Shown here: positions 1-8,602 of the stretch, piece by piece
Position numbering within the stretch: position 1 is the stretch's first letter
How the letters are laid out: every line of letters begins with the position of its first letter
Source: JAIPAN01 sp040403555
Lineage (GTDB): Bacteria > Bacteroidota > Bacteroidia > Sphingobacteriales > Sphingobacteriaceae
NCBI GenBank assembly: GCA_040403555.1
Contig: JBBAKN010000004.1
Coordinates: 248,001 to 312,000 of the forward strand
DNA length: 64,000 bases
Reading direction: 5' to 3'
Notes under the pieces: model-generated
Databases searched by the model: none
The model's input: the letters and a program-made list of their open reading frames with translations, nothing else
What the model was told of the DNA's origin: nothing
Translations under genes and position numbers: made by a program

Positions 1-2
1 AC

Positions 3-218
3 GATGAAAAAGTGAGCGGTACTATGGCAGAGCTAGATAAAGCTATTGCTGCCAAAACAATAGGCGACAAACTAAAAATTGGCATTATTCGCGATGGGTT
101 GCAAATGACTTTTGATCTTACTTTAGATCGAAATCCGGCAGTGCGTTATCGTTTTGTTTCGGTAGATAAACCTAGTAAAGAGCAGTTGTTGCTTCGAGCA
201 AAATGGCTAGCCCTATAA
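3..218 (+). CDS. M61 family peptidase, C-terminal end (partial)
   Basis: Open at the left edge; the frame reads in from base 3 and ends at a TAA. About 71 residues remain. They fit the end of a PDZ domain followed by the tail NPAVRYRF...KPSKEQLLLRAKWL, which is typical of M61 (glycyl aminopeptidase-like) zinc peptidases of Bacteroidota, normally about 600 residues. The catalytic HExxH part lies outside the window, so activity cannot be judged here. The gene ends a few bases before a bidirectional terminator shared with the convergent gene on the right. The family call rests on recognising the tail only. Confidence 0.65.
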   Translation, partial: DEKVSGTMAELDKAIAAKTIGDKLKIGIIRDGLQMTFDLTLDRNPAVRYRFVSVDKPSKEQLLLRAKWLAL

Positions 219-220
219 AC

Positions 221-253
221 AAAAAAGCCTCTCCATTTTTGAGAGGCTTTTTT
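221..253. terminator. Bidirectional intrinsic terminator
   Basis: Inverted repeat GCCTCTC / GAGAGGC around a short loop, flanked by an A-run on the left and a T-run on the right, so it can end transcription from both sides. It sits between the convergent M61 peptidase and the small barrel-protein gene. Confidence 0.85.
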
Positions 254-254
254 G

Positions 255-728
255 TTAAAACGTAAAACGTAGCGATAAGCCTATGCCTTCGCCATTTAAC
301 CGAGTGTTGGGCGCAAGCTCAATAGCAGGTTTCCAATCCATGGCAATATTTATGGGGGCATCGGGAAATTTAAAGTCCAAGCCTAAAATACCATCGGCAG
401 CTAAGAGTACTTTGTTTTCATCGGTAGGTTTATAGGTTCTATAGCCTAGGGTAGCACCAAACCCATAGTACCAACGTAATCCATCTACATCATTTATGGG
501 GGCATGTTTTTCCATTAAGCCGGTAACTCTAAAATAAGAGTAGTTTGTATTTGATTGAAAATTGACGATAAACTCAAGCGCATTATTGGTGTTTACAAAA
601 GTTTTATAACTAATGCCATTAGCAGTTCCAAATCGACCGCCTATAGCATGTTTGTATTGTGCAAAAGCGCTGCTTGTACATACAGCCATTAGCAAGGTTA
701 CACTGAGTAAGATTTTATTTTTTTTCAT
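255..728 (-). CDS. Putative outer-membrane beta-barrel protein
   Basis: 157 residues. The N-terminus is a clear Sec signal peptide (MKKNK, hydrophobic core, cleavage near AFA-Q at about residue 23). The mature part alternates polar and hydrophobic residues with many aromatics and ends RFTF; a final Phe is common in outer-membrane barrels. There are several glycine/tyrosine-rich strands (for example WYYGFGATLGYRTY). I infer a small 8-stranded barrel exposed at the cell surface. No enzymatic motif is visible and the role is unknown. It is probably transcribed alone, bounded by a terminator downstream and a divergent acyl-CoA synthetase gene upstream. Confidence 0.6.
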   Translation of the reverse strand: MKKNKILLSVTLLMAVCTSSAFAQYKHAIGGRFGTANGISYKTFVNTNNALEFIVNFQSNTNYSYFRVTGLMEKHAPINDVDGLRWYYGFGATLGYRTYKPTDENKVLLAADGILGLDFKFPDAPINIAMDWKPAIELAPNTRLNGEGIGLSLRFTF

Positions 729-858
729 TTTTTATGAAATATTAATTTATAATGGCAAATATCCTAAATATTCCGGCCTAGTGATCAAAAATCGGCTTAA
801 ATTTTATTCTTTGGCTAATTTTTACTATATTGGTGGTTGTAACGCCAATTAACCAATC

Positions 859-2634
859 ATGCCTGCCTTTACCCGAGTTCACGATCTACTCCCCCGAATA
901 GAAAAACAATTCATGGGAGAAGTATTTATTGCTGGAAAACAGCATGGGCAGTGGATTACCTATTCTAAATCTCAATTTTTACATCTTGTTGATGAAACCA
1001 GCCGAGGTTTATTGGCTTCTGGTATTCAACGTAACGATCGGGTGGCTATTATGTCTTCAAATAGACCAGAGTGGAATATGTGCGATTTAGCTATTGTACA
1101 AATTGGGGCTGTGTTGGTACCCATGTACCCCACACTTTCTGAGCAAGACATTCGCTTCATTTTAAAAGATGCTGAGGTAAAGTTTGTATTTGCAGGCAGC
1201 AAAGAATTGGTAGTTAAACTAACTAAAGTTAAAAAAGAAGAAAACTTAGCCCTAGAGATTTATTCTTTTAACGAACACGATGGAGCTCCATTTTGGCAAG
1301 AACTGTTCGGTAAAAGTAGCTCAGCAATAGATTTACAGCCATTAAGAGCTAGTGTGCAGCCCGAAGATTTAGCTACACTTATTTATACTTCGGGTACCAC
1401 TGGTACACCGAAAGGCGTTATGCTTACCCATAGCAACTTGGTTTCTAACCTAGTGGCTACGGCGGGTATTTATCCGCCTAATTTAAAAAGAGCATTGAGT
1501 TTCTTGCCACTTTCGCACATTTTTGAGCGCATGGTATCGTATATGAATATGTATATGGGTGTGAGCATTTATTATGCCGAAAGTTTAGAAACCGTGATGG
1601 CCGATATACAAGAAGTAAAACCAAACGGCTTTACCACGGTACCTCGTATGCTCGAAAAAATATACGATAAAATTGTAGAAAAGGGATCGGAGCTTAAAGG
1701 AATCAAACGCAAACTTTTTTATTGGTCTTTAGATTTAGGCTTGAGATACGAATTGTATGGCCAAAACGGGTGGTGGTATCATTTCCAATTAGCCATTGCC
1801 AATGTATTGGTGTTTCCCAAATGGCGTGCTGCTTTGGGCGGGGAAGTAAAAACCCTCATGTCTGGAGGTGCTGCCTTGCAGCCCCGTTTAGCAAGAGTAT
1901 TTTGGGCTGCCAACATTCCGGTATTGGAGGGCTATGGTCTTACCGAAACTTCGCCGGTAATTTCGGTAAATGGCTTGGGGGAATTCCAAGCACAATTTGG
2001 CACAGTAGGTAAACTTATTTCCGATGTGGAAGTTAAAATTGCCGAAGATGGGGAGATTTTATGCAAGGGCCCTAATATTATGAAAGGCTATTATAAACGA
2101 CCCGATTTAACGGCCGAGGTAATGGACGCCGAAGGTTGGTTTCATACCGGCGATATTGGCGAAATGACTCCGGATGGCTTTTTGCGCATAACCGATAGAA
2201 AGAAAGAAATATTTAAAACGGCCGGTGGAAAGTACATTGCGCCACAGCTTATCGAAAATAAATTTAAAGAGTCAAATCTGATTGAACAAGTCATGGTGGT
2301 GGGAGAAAATCGCAAGTTCCCATCTGCATTAATTGTTCCAAACTTTGCCACCTTACAATCGTGGTGTGCAATTAAGGGCATCCCATACACCTCTAAAGAA
2401 GAGGTTATAAAATTAACCGAGGTGCTAGAAAAGTATCAAAGGGAGGTAGCCGCATTAAACGTTGATTTTGGGCATTGGGAGCAAATTAAAAAGTTTACAC
2501 TCTTGCCTAAAGAATGGAGCATAGATGGTGGAGAGCTTACTCCTAAACTTTCCCTAAAACGAAAAGTCATTTTGGCTAATCATTTGAAAGAAGTAGAAGT
2601 TATGTATGCCGATTTGGAAAACGGCAAAATCTAG
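859..2634 (+). CDS. Long-chain fatty acid-CoA ligase (AMP-forming)
   Basis: 591 residues, usual length for long-chain acyl-CoA synthetases of the FadD/FAA type. It activates fatty acids to acyl-CoA with ATP, giving AMP and PPi. Visible motifs are the AMP-binding P-loop YTSGTTGTPKG (about 175-186), the YGLTETSP core (about 358), the hinge GYYKRPDLT...GWFHTGDIGE (about 408-435) and the lysine-bearing GGKYIAPQ (about 455). There is no signal peptide, so it acts at the inner face of the membrane. It would feed the beta-oxidation enzymes at 20.8-26.2 kb, although it lies far from that operon. A small convergent envelope operon follows 2 bases after its stop. Confidence 0.9.
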   Translation: MPAFTRVHDLLPRIEKQFMGEVFIAGKQHGQWITYSKSQFLHLVDETSRGLLASGIQRNDRVAIMSSNRPEWNMCDLAIVQIGAVLVPMYPTLSEQDIRFILKDAEVKFVFAGSKELVVKLTKVKKEENLALEIYSFNEHDGAPFWQELFGKSSSAIDLQPLRASVQPEDLATLIYTSGTTGTPKGVMLTHSNLVSNLVATAGIYPPNLKRALSFLPLSHIFERMVSYMNMYMGVSIYYAESLETVMADIQEVKPNGFTTVPRMLEKIYDKIVEKGSELKGIKRKLFYWSLDLGLRYELYGQNGWWYHFQLAIANVLVFPKWRAALGGEVKTLMSGGAALQPRLARVFWAANIPVLEGYGLTETSPVISVNGLGEFQAQFGTVGKLISDVEVKIAEDGEILCKGPNIMKGYYKRPDLTAEVMDAEGWFHTGDIGEMTPDGFLRITDRKKEIFKTAGGKYIAPQLIENKFKESNLIEQVMVVGENRKFPSALIVPNFATLQSWCAIKGIPYTSKEEVIKLTEVLEKYQREVAALNVDFGHWEQIKKFTLLPKEWSIDGGELTPKLSLKRKVILANHLKEVEVMYADLENGKI

Positions 2635-2636
2635 GA

Positions 2637-3065
2637 TTATTGAGTATCCTTTTTCTCTATTACATCTTCCACTTTTTTAACTAACGATTTTTCGACTTTT
2701 TTTACCCAATCCATTAAGGTCTCCATCCACGATACTACGTTTTTTGCTGTAAATCCTCGGGCCAATTGCTGGCTTACAATGGCCACCAAGCCTTTTAGTA
2801 CCATGCTCGATTTTTTGAAAATAACAGAGTTAAGTAGAATGGGTAAACCTAATTGTGCCAAAGAGCTAAGCAAATCCGATTTGCCCGAGTCATCGTGGTT
2901 GAAAAGATTTTTTATAAAATGAACCCAGCGTATAGGGGTTGCTACTATAGCTTGAATATGGCTTAGTTGCTCCTCAAAATCTGCTTCACGTAAAGCAATT
3001 TCCCAGCGCAATTTTTCCTTTTCGGCTCTAAGCTCGGCTAAATTTCTGATAGGCTTATGCAGCAT
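2637..3065 (-). CDS. Conserved hypothetical protein of an envelope-stress-like operon
   Basis: 142 residues, not recognised as a named family. The first about 35 residues are charged and look coiled-coil (LAELRAEKEKLRWEIALREADFEEQL). The middle has a moderately hydrophobic stretch (LLSSLAQLGLPILLNSVIF), and the last 30 residues are Lys/Glu-rich. It starts inside the end of the holin-like gene (11-base overlap), so the two are translationally coupled. The preceding gene encodes a YtxH-domain protein. Such trios are frequent in Bacteroidota and are usually thought to be envelope or stress related; that role is inference. Confidence 0.7.
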   Translation of the reverse strand: MLHKPIRNLAELRAEKEKLRWEIALREADFEEQLSHIQAIVATPIRWVHFIKNLFNHDDSGKSDLLSSLAQLGLPILLNSVIFKKSSMVLKGLVAIVSQQLARGFTAKNVVSWMETLMDWVKKVEKSLVKKVEDVIEKKDTQ

Positions 3066-3420
3066 GGTTATTCTCCTCTCCGCTGTCGCCCAGTACCTGA
3101 TTAATGGTTTTATCTATTAAGGGGCGTTCTATAAGTGGTTTTTTTAGCGCAACTAGCAAGACAGCTAAAATTAAATAAATCCCCATTACAGCTAAAAATC
3201 CGCCCTCTACACTTTTTAACACATCGCCTAAATAAAAAGCCAAAGCCAAACTACCAAATAAGAAGGCTAGTGCTAAGCAAAGTAGTACAAGCAGCTTACT
3301 TACCATGCCAGCATAAACATGCGCCAATTTCTCGGTAGCAATGAGTATAGATAATCGGGTGCGTACCTGTATATAGGCTTTTATTTTTTCAAAAAAGTCT
3401 TCTTTAGTGCCGTTTTCCAT
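3055..3420 (-). CDS. Phage holin family (holin-X-like) inner membrane protein
   Basis: 121 residues from the ATG at 3420; a TTG one codon earlier is less likely. After an amphipathic N-terminal helix come two closely spaced membrane segments (LLVLLCLALAFLFGSLALAFYLG and FLAVMGIYLILAVLLVAL), then a basic tail. This architecture matches the Putative Actinobacterial Holin-X/phage holin family found chromosomally in many Bacteroidota. There are no phage genes around it, so a lysis role is unlikely. It is the middle gene of a three-gene operon and overlaps the next gene by 11 bases. Confidence 0.7.
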   Translation of the reverse strand: MENGTKEDFFEKIKAYIQVRTRLSILIATEKLAHVYAGMVSKLLVLLCLALAFLFGSLALAFYLGDVLKSVEGGFLAVMGIYLILAVLLVALKKPLIERPLIDKTINQVLGDSGEENNHAA

Positions 3421-3454
3421 CAAATTGATTTTTACTTGAGGTTAAAAAGTCAAC

Positions 3455-3667
3455 TTACGCTTTTTTATTCATTTCTGCTTTGAGTTGACTCAGGTCATTT
3501 GCTTCTTCTTCCGAAAAGTCTCTTAACTTCCCACCCCAATCTTTTAGCAACTTTTTGAGTGTACTACGGGTTTCTACCCCTTTCTCGGGTGCAAGTATTA
3601 TTCCAATTACTGCACCAATTGCTACTCCAGCAAGAAGGGTCACTCCAATTTTAGATACATTGTTCAT
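3455..3667 (-). CDS. YtxH domain-containing protein
   Basis: 70 residues. It has one glycine-rich N-terminal membrane helix (IGVTLLAGVAIGAVIGIILAPEKG) followed by the LAPEKGxETR signature of the YtxH family and a charged, probably coiled-coil tail. Members are small, often general-stress-induced membrane proteins of unknown mechanism. It is the first gene of the YtxH / holin-like / unknown operon; the next start follows 34 bases downstream. Confidence 0.85.
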   Translation of the reverse strand: MNNVSKIGVTLLAGVAIGAVIGIILAPEKGVETRSTLKKLLKDWGGKLRDFSEEEANDLSQLKAEMNKKA

Positions 3668-3710
3668 GATTGTGTTTTTTCTTATACATTACACGAACTA
3701 TCATCAGCTA

Positions 3711-4730
3711 TTATTGCTTCGGTATGTTATTATTCTGATAAATACGAAGCGTTATGATGAAATAGGAGAGCAATAAGGGGCCAAATACTAAGCCCAGAAT
3801 ACCAAAGGTAGGTATTCCGATAATGACACCAATTACAGTAATGATGGGATGTGTATGAGCGATTTTTTTTGCCAAGGCAAAGCGTATAACATTATCGATA
3901 TTGGTGATGAGTACCAAGCCCCAAATGAGTAAGCCCCAGCCAGCGGTGCTGTGCCCATAGGCTAATTGAATACATGCTGCTGGGATAAATACAAAGGGCG
4001 CACCAATAATGGGCAAGAACGATAAAAAGGTAGAAATTACCCCCCAAAAAAAGGCATCGGGTATATCAAAAATTAAGAAACCAATACTCACTAAACTTCC
4101 TTGAACAACGGCAATAAGACCCTGACCCAACACATTTGAATAGGTGGTATTTCGTAATTCTTTGCCAAATTTTAGGGCATCTTCTTTATCAAAGGGTGCA
4201 TACCTGAGTAGTTCAGTTTCAAAGGCGGTGTACCGGGTAAACATGAAATAGAGTAAAAAATACATCACCAGCAGACCTATAAAAATATTGGCCGCACCAC
4301 TTAAAACCGCTGGGAATAAACTGGCGGCATATTCGTTAATTTTGGGTATAATTTTTTCTAAAATATGTGGCATATTAAACGTATCGCCAACATAGGTTTC
4401 AAGTTTCTGAATGATGCCTGCAATGTTACCTGGTTGTTGTTGAAATGCAGTTATTTTGGAAACCACCATCATGCTGAGCGTTAAAAAGGGTAGCACAATA
4501 ATGACTAATGAACTAAGCATAATTAAGAGTGCACTAAGCACGCTATTCCAGCGCCATCGTTCAGTTAACACGATGTTTATGGGCCTAAAAATGGTATAAA
4601 TTACCAAGGTAGTTAGTAAGGTACCACTGATTATACGTAAAGAATACACTAAAAACGATCCTAGAATAAGCAGGATAATTAAAATAATTGTATTGCGTTG
4701 CTTTGGGGAGTAAAAATGCATGGATTCCAT
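3711..4730 (-). CDS. AI-2E family transporter (PerM-like permease)
   Basis: 339 residues with seven to eight predicted membrane helices. Layout is typical of the family: a helix pair at the N-terminus (IILIILLILGSFLVYSL, LLTTLVIYTIF), a central soluble stretch (about 100-150), and a C-terminal helix cluster with PxxFPxxGAPFVFIPA-like and GxxxGxPxxGxxGLxFGPL-like motifs. The family is named for autoinducer-2 export but includes sodium/proton antiporters, so the substrate cannot be told from sequence. It is upstream of the YtxH operon on the same strand, with 43 bases between them, so read-through is possible. Confidence 0.85.
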   Translation of the reverse strand: MESMHFYSPKQRNTIILIILLILGSFLVYSLRIISGTLLTTLVIYTIFRPINIVLTERWRWNSVLSALLIMLSSLVIIVLPFLTLSMMVVSKITAFQQQPGNIAGIIQKLETYVGDTFNMPHILEKIIPKINEYAASLFPAVLSGAANIFIGLLVMYFLLYFMFTRYTAFETELLRYAPFDKEDALKFGKELRNTTYSNVLGQGLIAVVQGSLVSIGFLIFDIPDAFFWGVISTFLSFLPIIGAPFVFIPAACIQLAYGHSTAGWGLLIWGLVLITNIDNVIRFALAKKIAHTHPIITVIGVIIGIPTFGILGLVFGPLLLSYFIITLRIYQNNNIPKQ

Positions 4731-4753
4731 TTTTTAAAGGTACGTTGCTTTTT

Positions 4754-4790
4754 ATAAAAAAATCCTGCCTTGTAAAAGACAGGATTTTTG
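4754..4790 (-). terminator. Intrinsic terminator of the OmpA gene
   Basis: On the minus strand the stem AAATCCTG / CAGGATTT is followed by a run of seven T. It lies about 20 bases past the OmpA-family stop codon and before the AI-2E transporter start, so it separates the two same-strand genes. Confidence 0.75.
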
Positions 4791-4807
4791 TGGTGTTTAC
4801 ACCCTTT

Positions 4808-6265
4808 TTAAAATACGTTAAATTCTACACGCCGATTGCGTTGTCTGCCTTCTTCGGTAGTGTTTTCTGCAATGGGCTGTGACTCTCCATAACCTCTTGC
4901 TTCAATTCTATTTTTAAGTACCCCTTTTTTAACCAGGTATGTTTTTACCGCATTGGCTCTATTGGCCGAAAGTATTTGATTACTTTTTTCGGAGCCTACA
5001 TCATCGGTATGGCCACTAATTTTTAAACTATAACTCCGTTTGGTTATGAGTAGGGTAGCCAATTTGTTTAGCGATTCAAAAGAGGCGGCCTTTATGGTCC
5101 ATTTGCCGGTATTAAACTCTAAGTTTTCAAACACATCTTGTAAAATTTTCTGTTCCTCAGCAGTAAGTTGAATAGGTGCTTTTATAGATGCACCTACTTT
5201 TTCAATTACAGGGCATCCATTCGTTTCTTTTGGTCCTTTTTGCATTGGACATTTGTCTAGATAATCAGGTGTGCCATCTTGGTCTACATCTAGTGGGCAA
5301 CCGCTGCCACTTACCTGTGTAGCTGCTGGTGTACTGGGACATTTATCGAAAATATCAGGCACGCCATCCCCATCAGAATCGCACTTTAAGTACTCAATTT
5401 CTTTTTCTGTTTTGCTCACTCTTTTTTTTAGTGCTGCCAGTTCGGTTGTATCAAGGCGGTTGTACAAATCGTCGTACATGAGGGCAGCCGGATTTACCCA
5501 ATCTAAATTTGGTTTTTTAGCTGGTTTGCCAAGCGAAAATTCTACACCACTATAAGCATATGAAAAGCGGTCGGTAGAAGTTTTACTAACCACAGTCCCA
5601 TCAAAATTATCGTTACCCACAAAATTAATGGTATACCCCAAATTAAAATTTAAGCGGTTAGATATTTTAAACTTGGTGCCTACACCCACCGGAATAAGCT
5701 GTTGATACAGATACGTTTTGTTGCCCTTTGCGCCGTATGTTCCTTTATAATTTTTTTCCACACCAAACCCGTCGAGTTGTTTATACGAAAACGCAGTAGC
5801 GCCCCAACCTGCTTTTAGTAAAAAGTTAATCCAATTTTCTCTTCTAAAAAAGTCTACCGTGGCCACATTTACTACCCCTTGCAAACTAGCCGTCCAAAAA
5901 CTAGTTTCAAAATTAATAAGACCATTGGCTACACCATTGGGTTGCTTGGCATTGGTTCCCGAAACTTTTCCGCCACCCAAATTAACTTCTAGGCCAAAGG
6001 AGTGTGCTACTTGTTTTCGTACAAATACATCGTAGCCAAGGTTTACATCCCAGTTAGAAAAATCGGTATTACCACGGGTAAAGGCAACAGGTGCCATGCC
6101 GCCCAAATTTCCACCTACCGACCAAGTTCGGTACGGTTTATGGCCCTTAAATAGGGTAAAATCGTCTTGTTTCTTTTGAGTACTATCGGATTTTTGGGCC
6201 CATGTAGAGGTAGAGCTTGCACCTAAAAGTAGTAGTAAGGTGCATACAGTTTTCGAAAAGTTCAT
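4808..6265 (-). CDS. OmpA family outer membrane protein with TSP3 repeats
   Basis: 485 residues. It has a signal peptide (cleavage near STWA-QK) and an N-terminal barrel of about 230 residues. A linker (about 290-345) carries two thrombospondin type 3 calcium-binding repeats, with DSDGDGVPDIFDKCP and DVDQDGTPDYLDKCP as cores. The C-terminal OmpA/MotB peptidoglycan-binding domain (about 370-485) includes ISGHTDDVGSEKSNQ and NRRVEFNVF. It should tether the outer membrane to peptidoglycan. A coiled-coil stretch (ALKKRVSKTEKEIEYLK) precedes the repeats. It ends in its own terminator. Confidence 0.9.
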   Translation of the reverse strand: MNFSKTVCTLLLLLGASSTSTWAQKSDSTQKKQDDFTLFKGHKPYRTWSVGGNLGGMAPVAFTRGNTDFSNWDVNLGYDVFVRKQVAHSFGLEVNLGGGKVSGTNAKQPNGVANGLINFETSFWTASLQGVVNVATVDFFRRENWINFLLKAGWGATAFSYKQLDGFGVEKNYKGTYGAKGNKTYLYQQLIPVGVGTKFKISNRLNFNLGYTINFVGNDNFDGTVVSKTSTDRFSYAYSGVEFSLGKPAKKPNLDWVNPAALMYDDLYNRLDTTELAALKKRVSKTEKEIEYLKCDSDGDGVPDIFDKCPSTPAATQVSGSGCPLDVDQDGTPDYLDKCPMQKGPKETNGCPVIEKVGASIKAPIQLTAEEQKILQDVFENLEFNTGKWTIKAASFESLNKLATLLITKRSYSLKISGHTDDVGSEKSNQILSANRANAVKTYLVKKGVLKNRIEARGYGESQPIAENTTEEGRQRNRRVEFNVF

Positions 6266-6325
6266 AGATATTCAATACTAGTTTGAATACCATACGAAAT
6301 TTAGCGCTGTTTAGTATCTCAACTT

Positions 6326-7717
6326 CTATTTAATACTGAAGCTTTTCATTTTATTATACAAGGTTTTTCGGTCTATATTGAGTATTTCGGCCGCTTTACT
6401 CTTGTTAAAACTTACTTGTTTTAACACTTGCATAATGGTTTCGTATTCTGCTTCTTGCGCTCTATTTTTTAAATCGGGGCTTGCGCTAGGGATACTAATA
6501 GGCGTAGAAACATCTTTCGATTGGGCAGCAATTTCTAAGGGCAATGCACTGGTCAGAATCGTATCGCCATCGCTTAAAAGTACCAAACGCCTAATTACGT
6601 TTTTTAATTCGCGAATATTTCCTGGCCAAGGATATGCTTTAAAGCAGTTCAATATGTTTTTCGGGAAGCTCTGAATATTTTTTCCTAACTCTTGGTTGGC
6701 TTGCACTAAAAAAAAATCGGCAAAGAGGATTAAATCATCACCACGATCTCTTAAAGCAGGCAATTGAATCATAAACTCGTTAAAACGGTAGTATAAGTCT
6801 TCTCTAAACCGGCCCTCTTTTATTGCCTGAGGTAAATTTTCGTTGGTGGCTACAATAATGCGTACATCGAGGTCTATTTCTTTGGTACTGCCAATACGTT
6901 TAACTTTGCGTTCTTGCACAGTACGCAACAAAGCCATTTGGCTTTCGTAAGATAGGTTGCCAATTTCATCTAAAAACAAGGTTCCGCCATTTGCTTGTTC
7001 AAAATGTCCTATTTTGGTGGCTAACGCTCCGGTAAACGATCCCTTTTCGTGGCCAAAAAACTCACTTCCAGCCAACTCTTTGGTCAGCGATCCGCAATCA
7101 AGGGCAATAAAAGGTTTATCTTTTCTACTACTTTTTACGTGAATGCTTTTGGCAACGGCTTCTTTTCCGGTACCACTTTCTCCGTAAATAAGTACACTAA
7201 AATTGGTAGGTGCTACCAAATTTATTTGGCGTAATAGTTCTACGGAAAGCTCACTTTCGCCTACCACATAGCCAAGATTGGTACTTGTTGCTTTACCCTT
7301 TTTAGGCGTAACTTTTTCTACCGGAGGCAAAGTGGAAACGGGTATATGAATAGCCTCTCTAGTTTCTAAGGCTTTATTAATGGTATTTAGTATCTCGTTG
7401 GGGTAAAGCGGCTTGCTAATATAATCGTAAGCCCCTAGTTTAATAAGCTCTACAGCCAAACGAATATCAGAATAGGCTGTAATAATAATTACGCCAGTAC
7501 TCGGATAATTGGCTTTAATTTCTTTAAGAATTTCACGGCCATCGGTGTCTTTTAATCGGAAATCACAAAGCACCAAATCAAATGCCTTAGTGCTTAATTT
7601 TTCAAAAGCGCCTAGTCCCGAAGTAGCTGTTTCAACTTCAAATCCATTTCTGCTTAAAAAATTAAAAAGAAGTTGCCCAATCGCAACCTCATCATCAATA
7701 ACTAAGATTTGCTTCAT
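6326..7717 (-). CDS. Sigma-54-dependent response regulator (NtrC/AtoC family)
   Basis: 463 residues in three domains. The receiver domain (about 3-115) has the acidic pair in VIDDE, phospho-acceptor Asp52 (CDFRL) and Lys102 (SKPLYP). The AAA+ sigma-54 interaction domain has Walker A GESGTGKE (179-186), the sigma-54 contact loop GSFTGA (226-231; Ser for the usual Ala, a common variant) and Walker B FLDEI. A Fis-type helix-turn-helix lies near 420-460 (KSKAAEILNIDRKTLYNKM). It activates sigma-54 promoters when phosphorylated. No histidine kinase gene is adjacent, so its partner and targets are unknown. Confidence 0.93.
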   Translation of the reverse strand: MKQILVIDDEVAIGQLLFNFLSRNGFEVETATSGLGAFEKLSTKAFDLVLCDFRLKDTDGREILKEIKANYPSTGVIIITAYSDIRLAVELIKLGAYDYISKPLYPNEILNTINKALETREAIHIPVSTLPPVEKVTPKKGKATSTNLGYVVGESELSVELLRQINLVAPTNFSVLIYGESGTGKEAVAKSIHVKSSRKDKPFIALDCGSLTKELAGSEFFGHEKGSFTGALATKIGHFEQANGGTLFLDEIGNLSYESQMALLRTVQERKVKRIGSTKEIDLDVRIIVATNENLPQAIKEGRFREDLYYRFNEFMIQLPALRDRGDDLILFADFFLVQANQELGKNIQSFPKNILNCFKAYPWPGNIRELKNVIRRLVLLSDGDTILTSALPLEIAAQSKDVSTPISIPSASPDLKNRAQEAEYETIMQVLKQVSFNKSKAAEILNIDRKTLYNKMKSFSIK

Positions 7718-7810
7718 AAAATCTGTCTCAAACTGGCTTAGAATTTCTTCTATACAAGCCCTTGTGTTGAGTTAAATATACAGATTTTATCCTACTAGTT
7801 AAAAAAAGGC

Positions 7811-8593
7811 TTAGCGACCTTTGAATTGAGCGGGTCTTTTTTCTAAAAAGGCCGAAACACCTTCTTTAAAATCGGCGGTATCAAAACAACGAGCAAATTG
7901 GTTAATTTCTTCCTCAAAGCCGTTTATACCATCGGTTAAAGCGGCATTTACGGCATTAATGGCTGCACCCACTGCAATAGGGGCCCTACTTAAAATCTTG
8001 CTCATTTTATCTTCGGCAGCGGCCAATAGGTTTTCTGGCGCTACTACCTCGTTCACCAAGCCAATTTCCAGTGCTTTGGCAGCTGTTATCATATCGGCAG
8101 TTAAAATCATTTCTAAGGCTCGGCCTCTGCCTACCAATTGGGTAAGGCGTTGTGTACCACCATAGCCCGGAATTAAACCTAACGTTACTTCGGGTAAGCC
8201 TAAACGGGCATTTTCTGATGCAATACGCATATGGCAGGCCATAGCCAATTCCAAGCCACCACCTAAGGCAAAGCCGTTAATGGCAGCAATTATTGGTTTT
8301 TCGCTGGCTTGTATACGATCAAATACTTTATGATGCCCTTCTTGAGCAAAAATGCGTCCTTCATCGGTATTCAAGTTGGCAAATTCACTAATATCTGCTC
8401 CAGCTACAAAAGCTTTTGGCCCGGATCCGGTAAGTATAATACCGCCAACTTCGGGGTTGGTAAAAGCATTGCTTAGTGCAGTATGCAACTCTGCCAAGGT
8501 TAATTTATTTAGCGCATTTAATTTGCTTTCGCGATTAATAGTAATGCGTAAAATGTGGCTATTTAGCGATAATAAGATATTTTCGTAATTCAT
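7811..8593 (-). CDS. Enoyl-CoA hydratase/isomerase family protein
   Basis: 260 residues, the usual crotonase length. It hydrates trans-2-enoyl-CoA to 3-hydroxyacyl-CoA. Visible motifs are the oxyanion-hole segment KAFVAGADISEF (about 60-72), the GGGLELAMACHMRIAS helix with the first catalytic Glu (about 110), and LPEVTLGLIPGYGGTQRL with the second catalytic Glu (about 132). It lies 9 bases downstream of the B12-binding subunit gene on the same strand, so the two form an operon. That pairing suggests use in branched-chain or propionate-type acyl-CoA breakdown (inference). Confidence 0.9.
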   Translation of the reverse strand: MNYENILLSLNSHILRITINRESKLNALNKLTLAELHTALSNAFTNPEVGGIILTGSGPKAFVAGADISEFANLNTDEGRIFAQEGHHKVFDRIQASEKPIIAAINGFALGGGLELAMACHMRIASENARLGLPEVTLGLIPGYGGTQRLTQLVGRGRALEMILTADMITAAKALEIGLVNEVVAPENLLAAAEDKMSKILSRAPIAVGAAINAVNAALTDGINGFEEEINQFARCFDTADFKEGVSAFLEKRPAQFKGR

Positions 8594-8602
8594 AAGTTGA
8601 AA

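Noticed and set aside
613..852. Plus-strand frame opposite the barrel-protein gene
   Set aside because: It is antisense to a gene with a clear signal peptide and barrel pattern and shows no protein features of its own.
3055..3423. Prophage lysis holin
   Set aside because: No endolysin, capsid or integrase genes around; the operon partners are YtxH and an unknown envelope-type protein.
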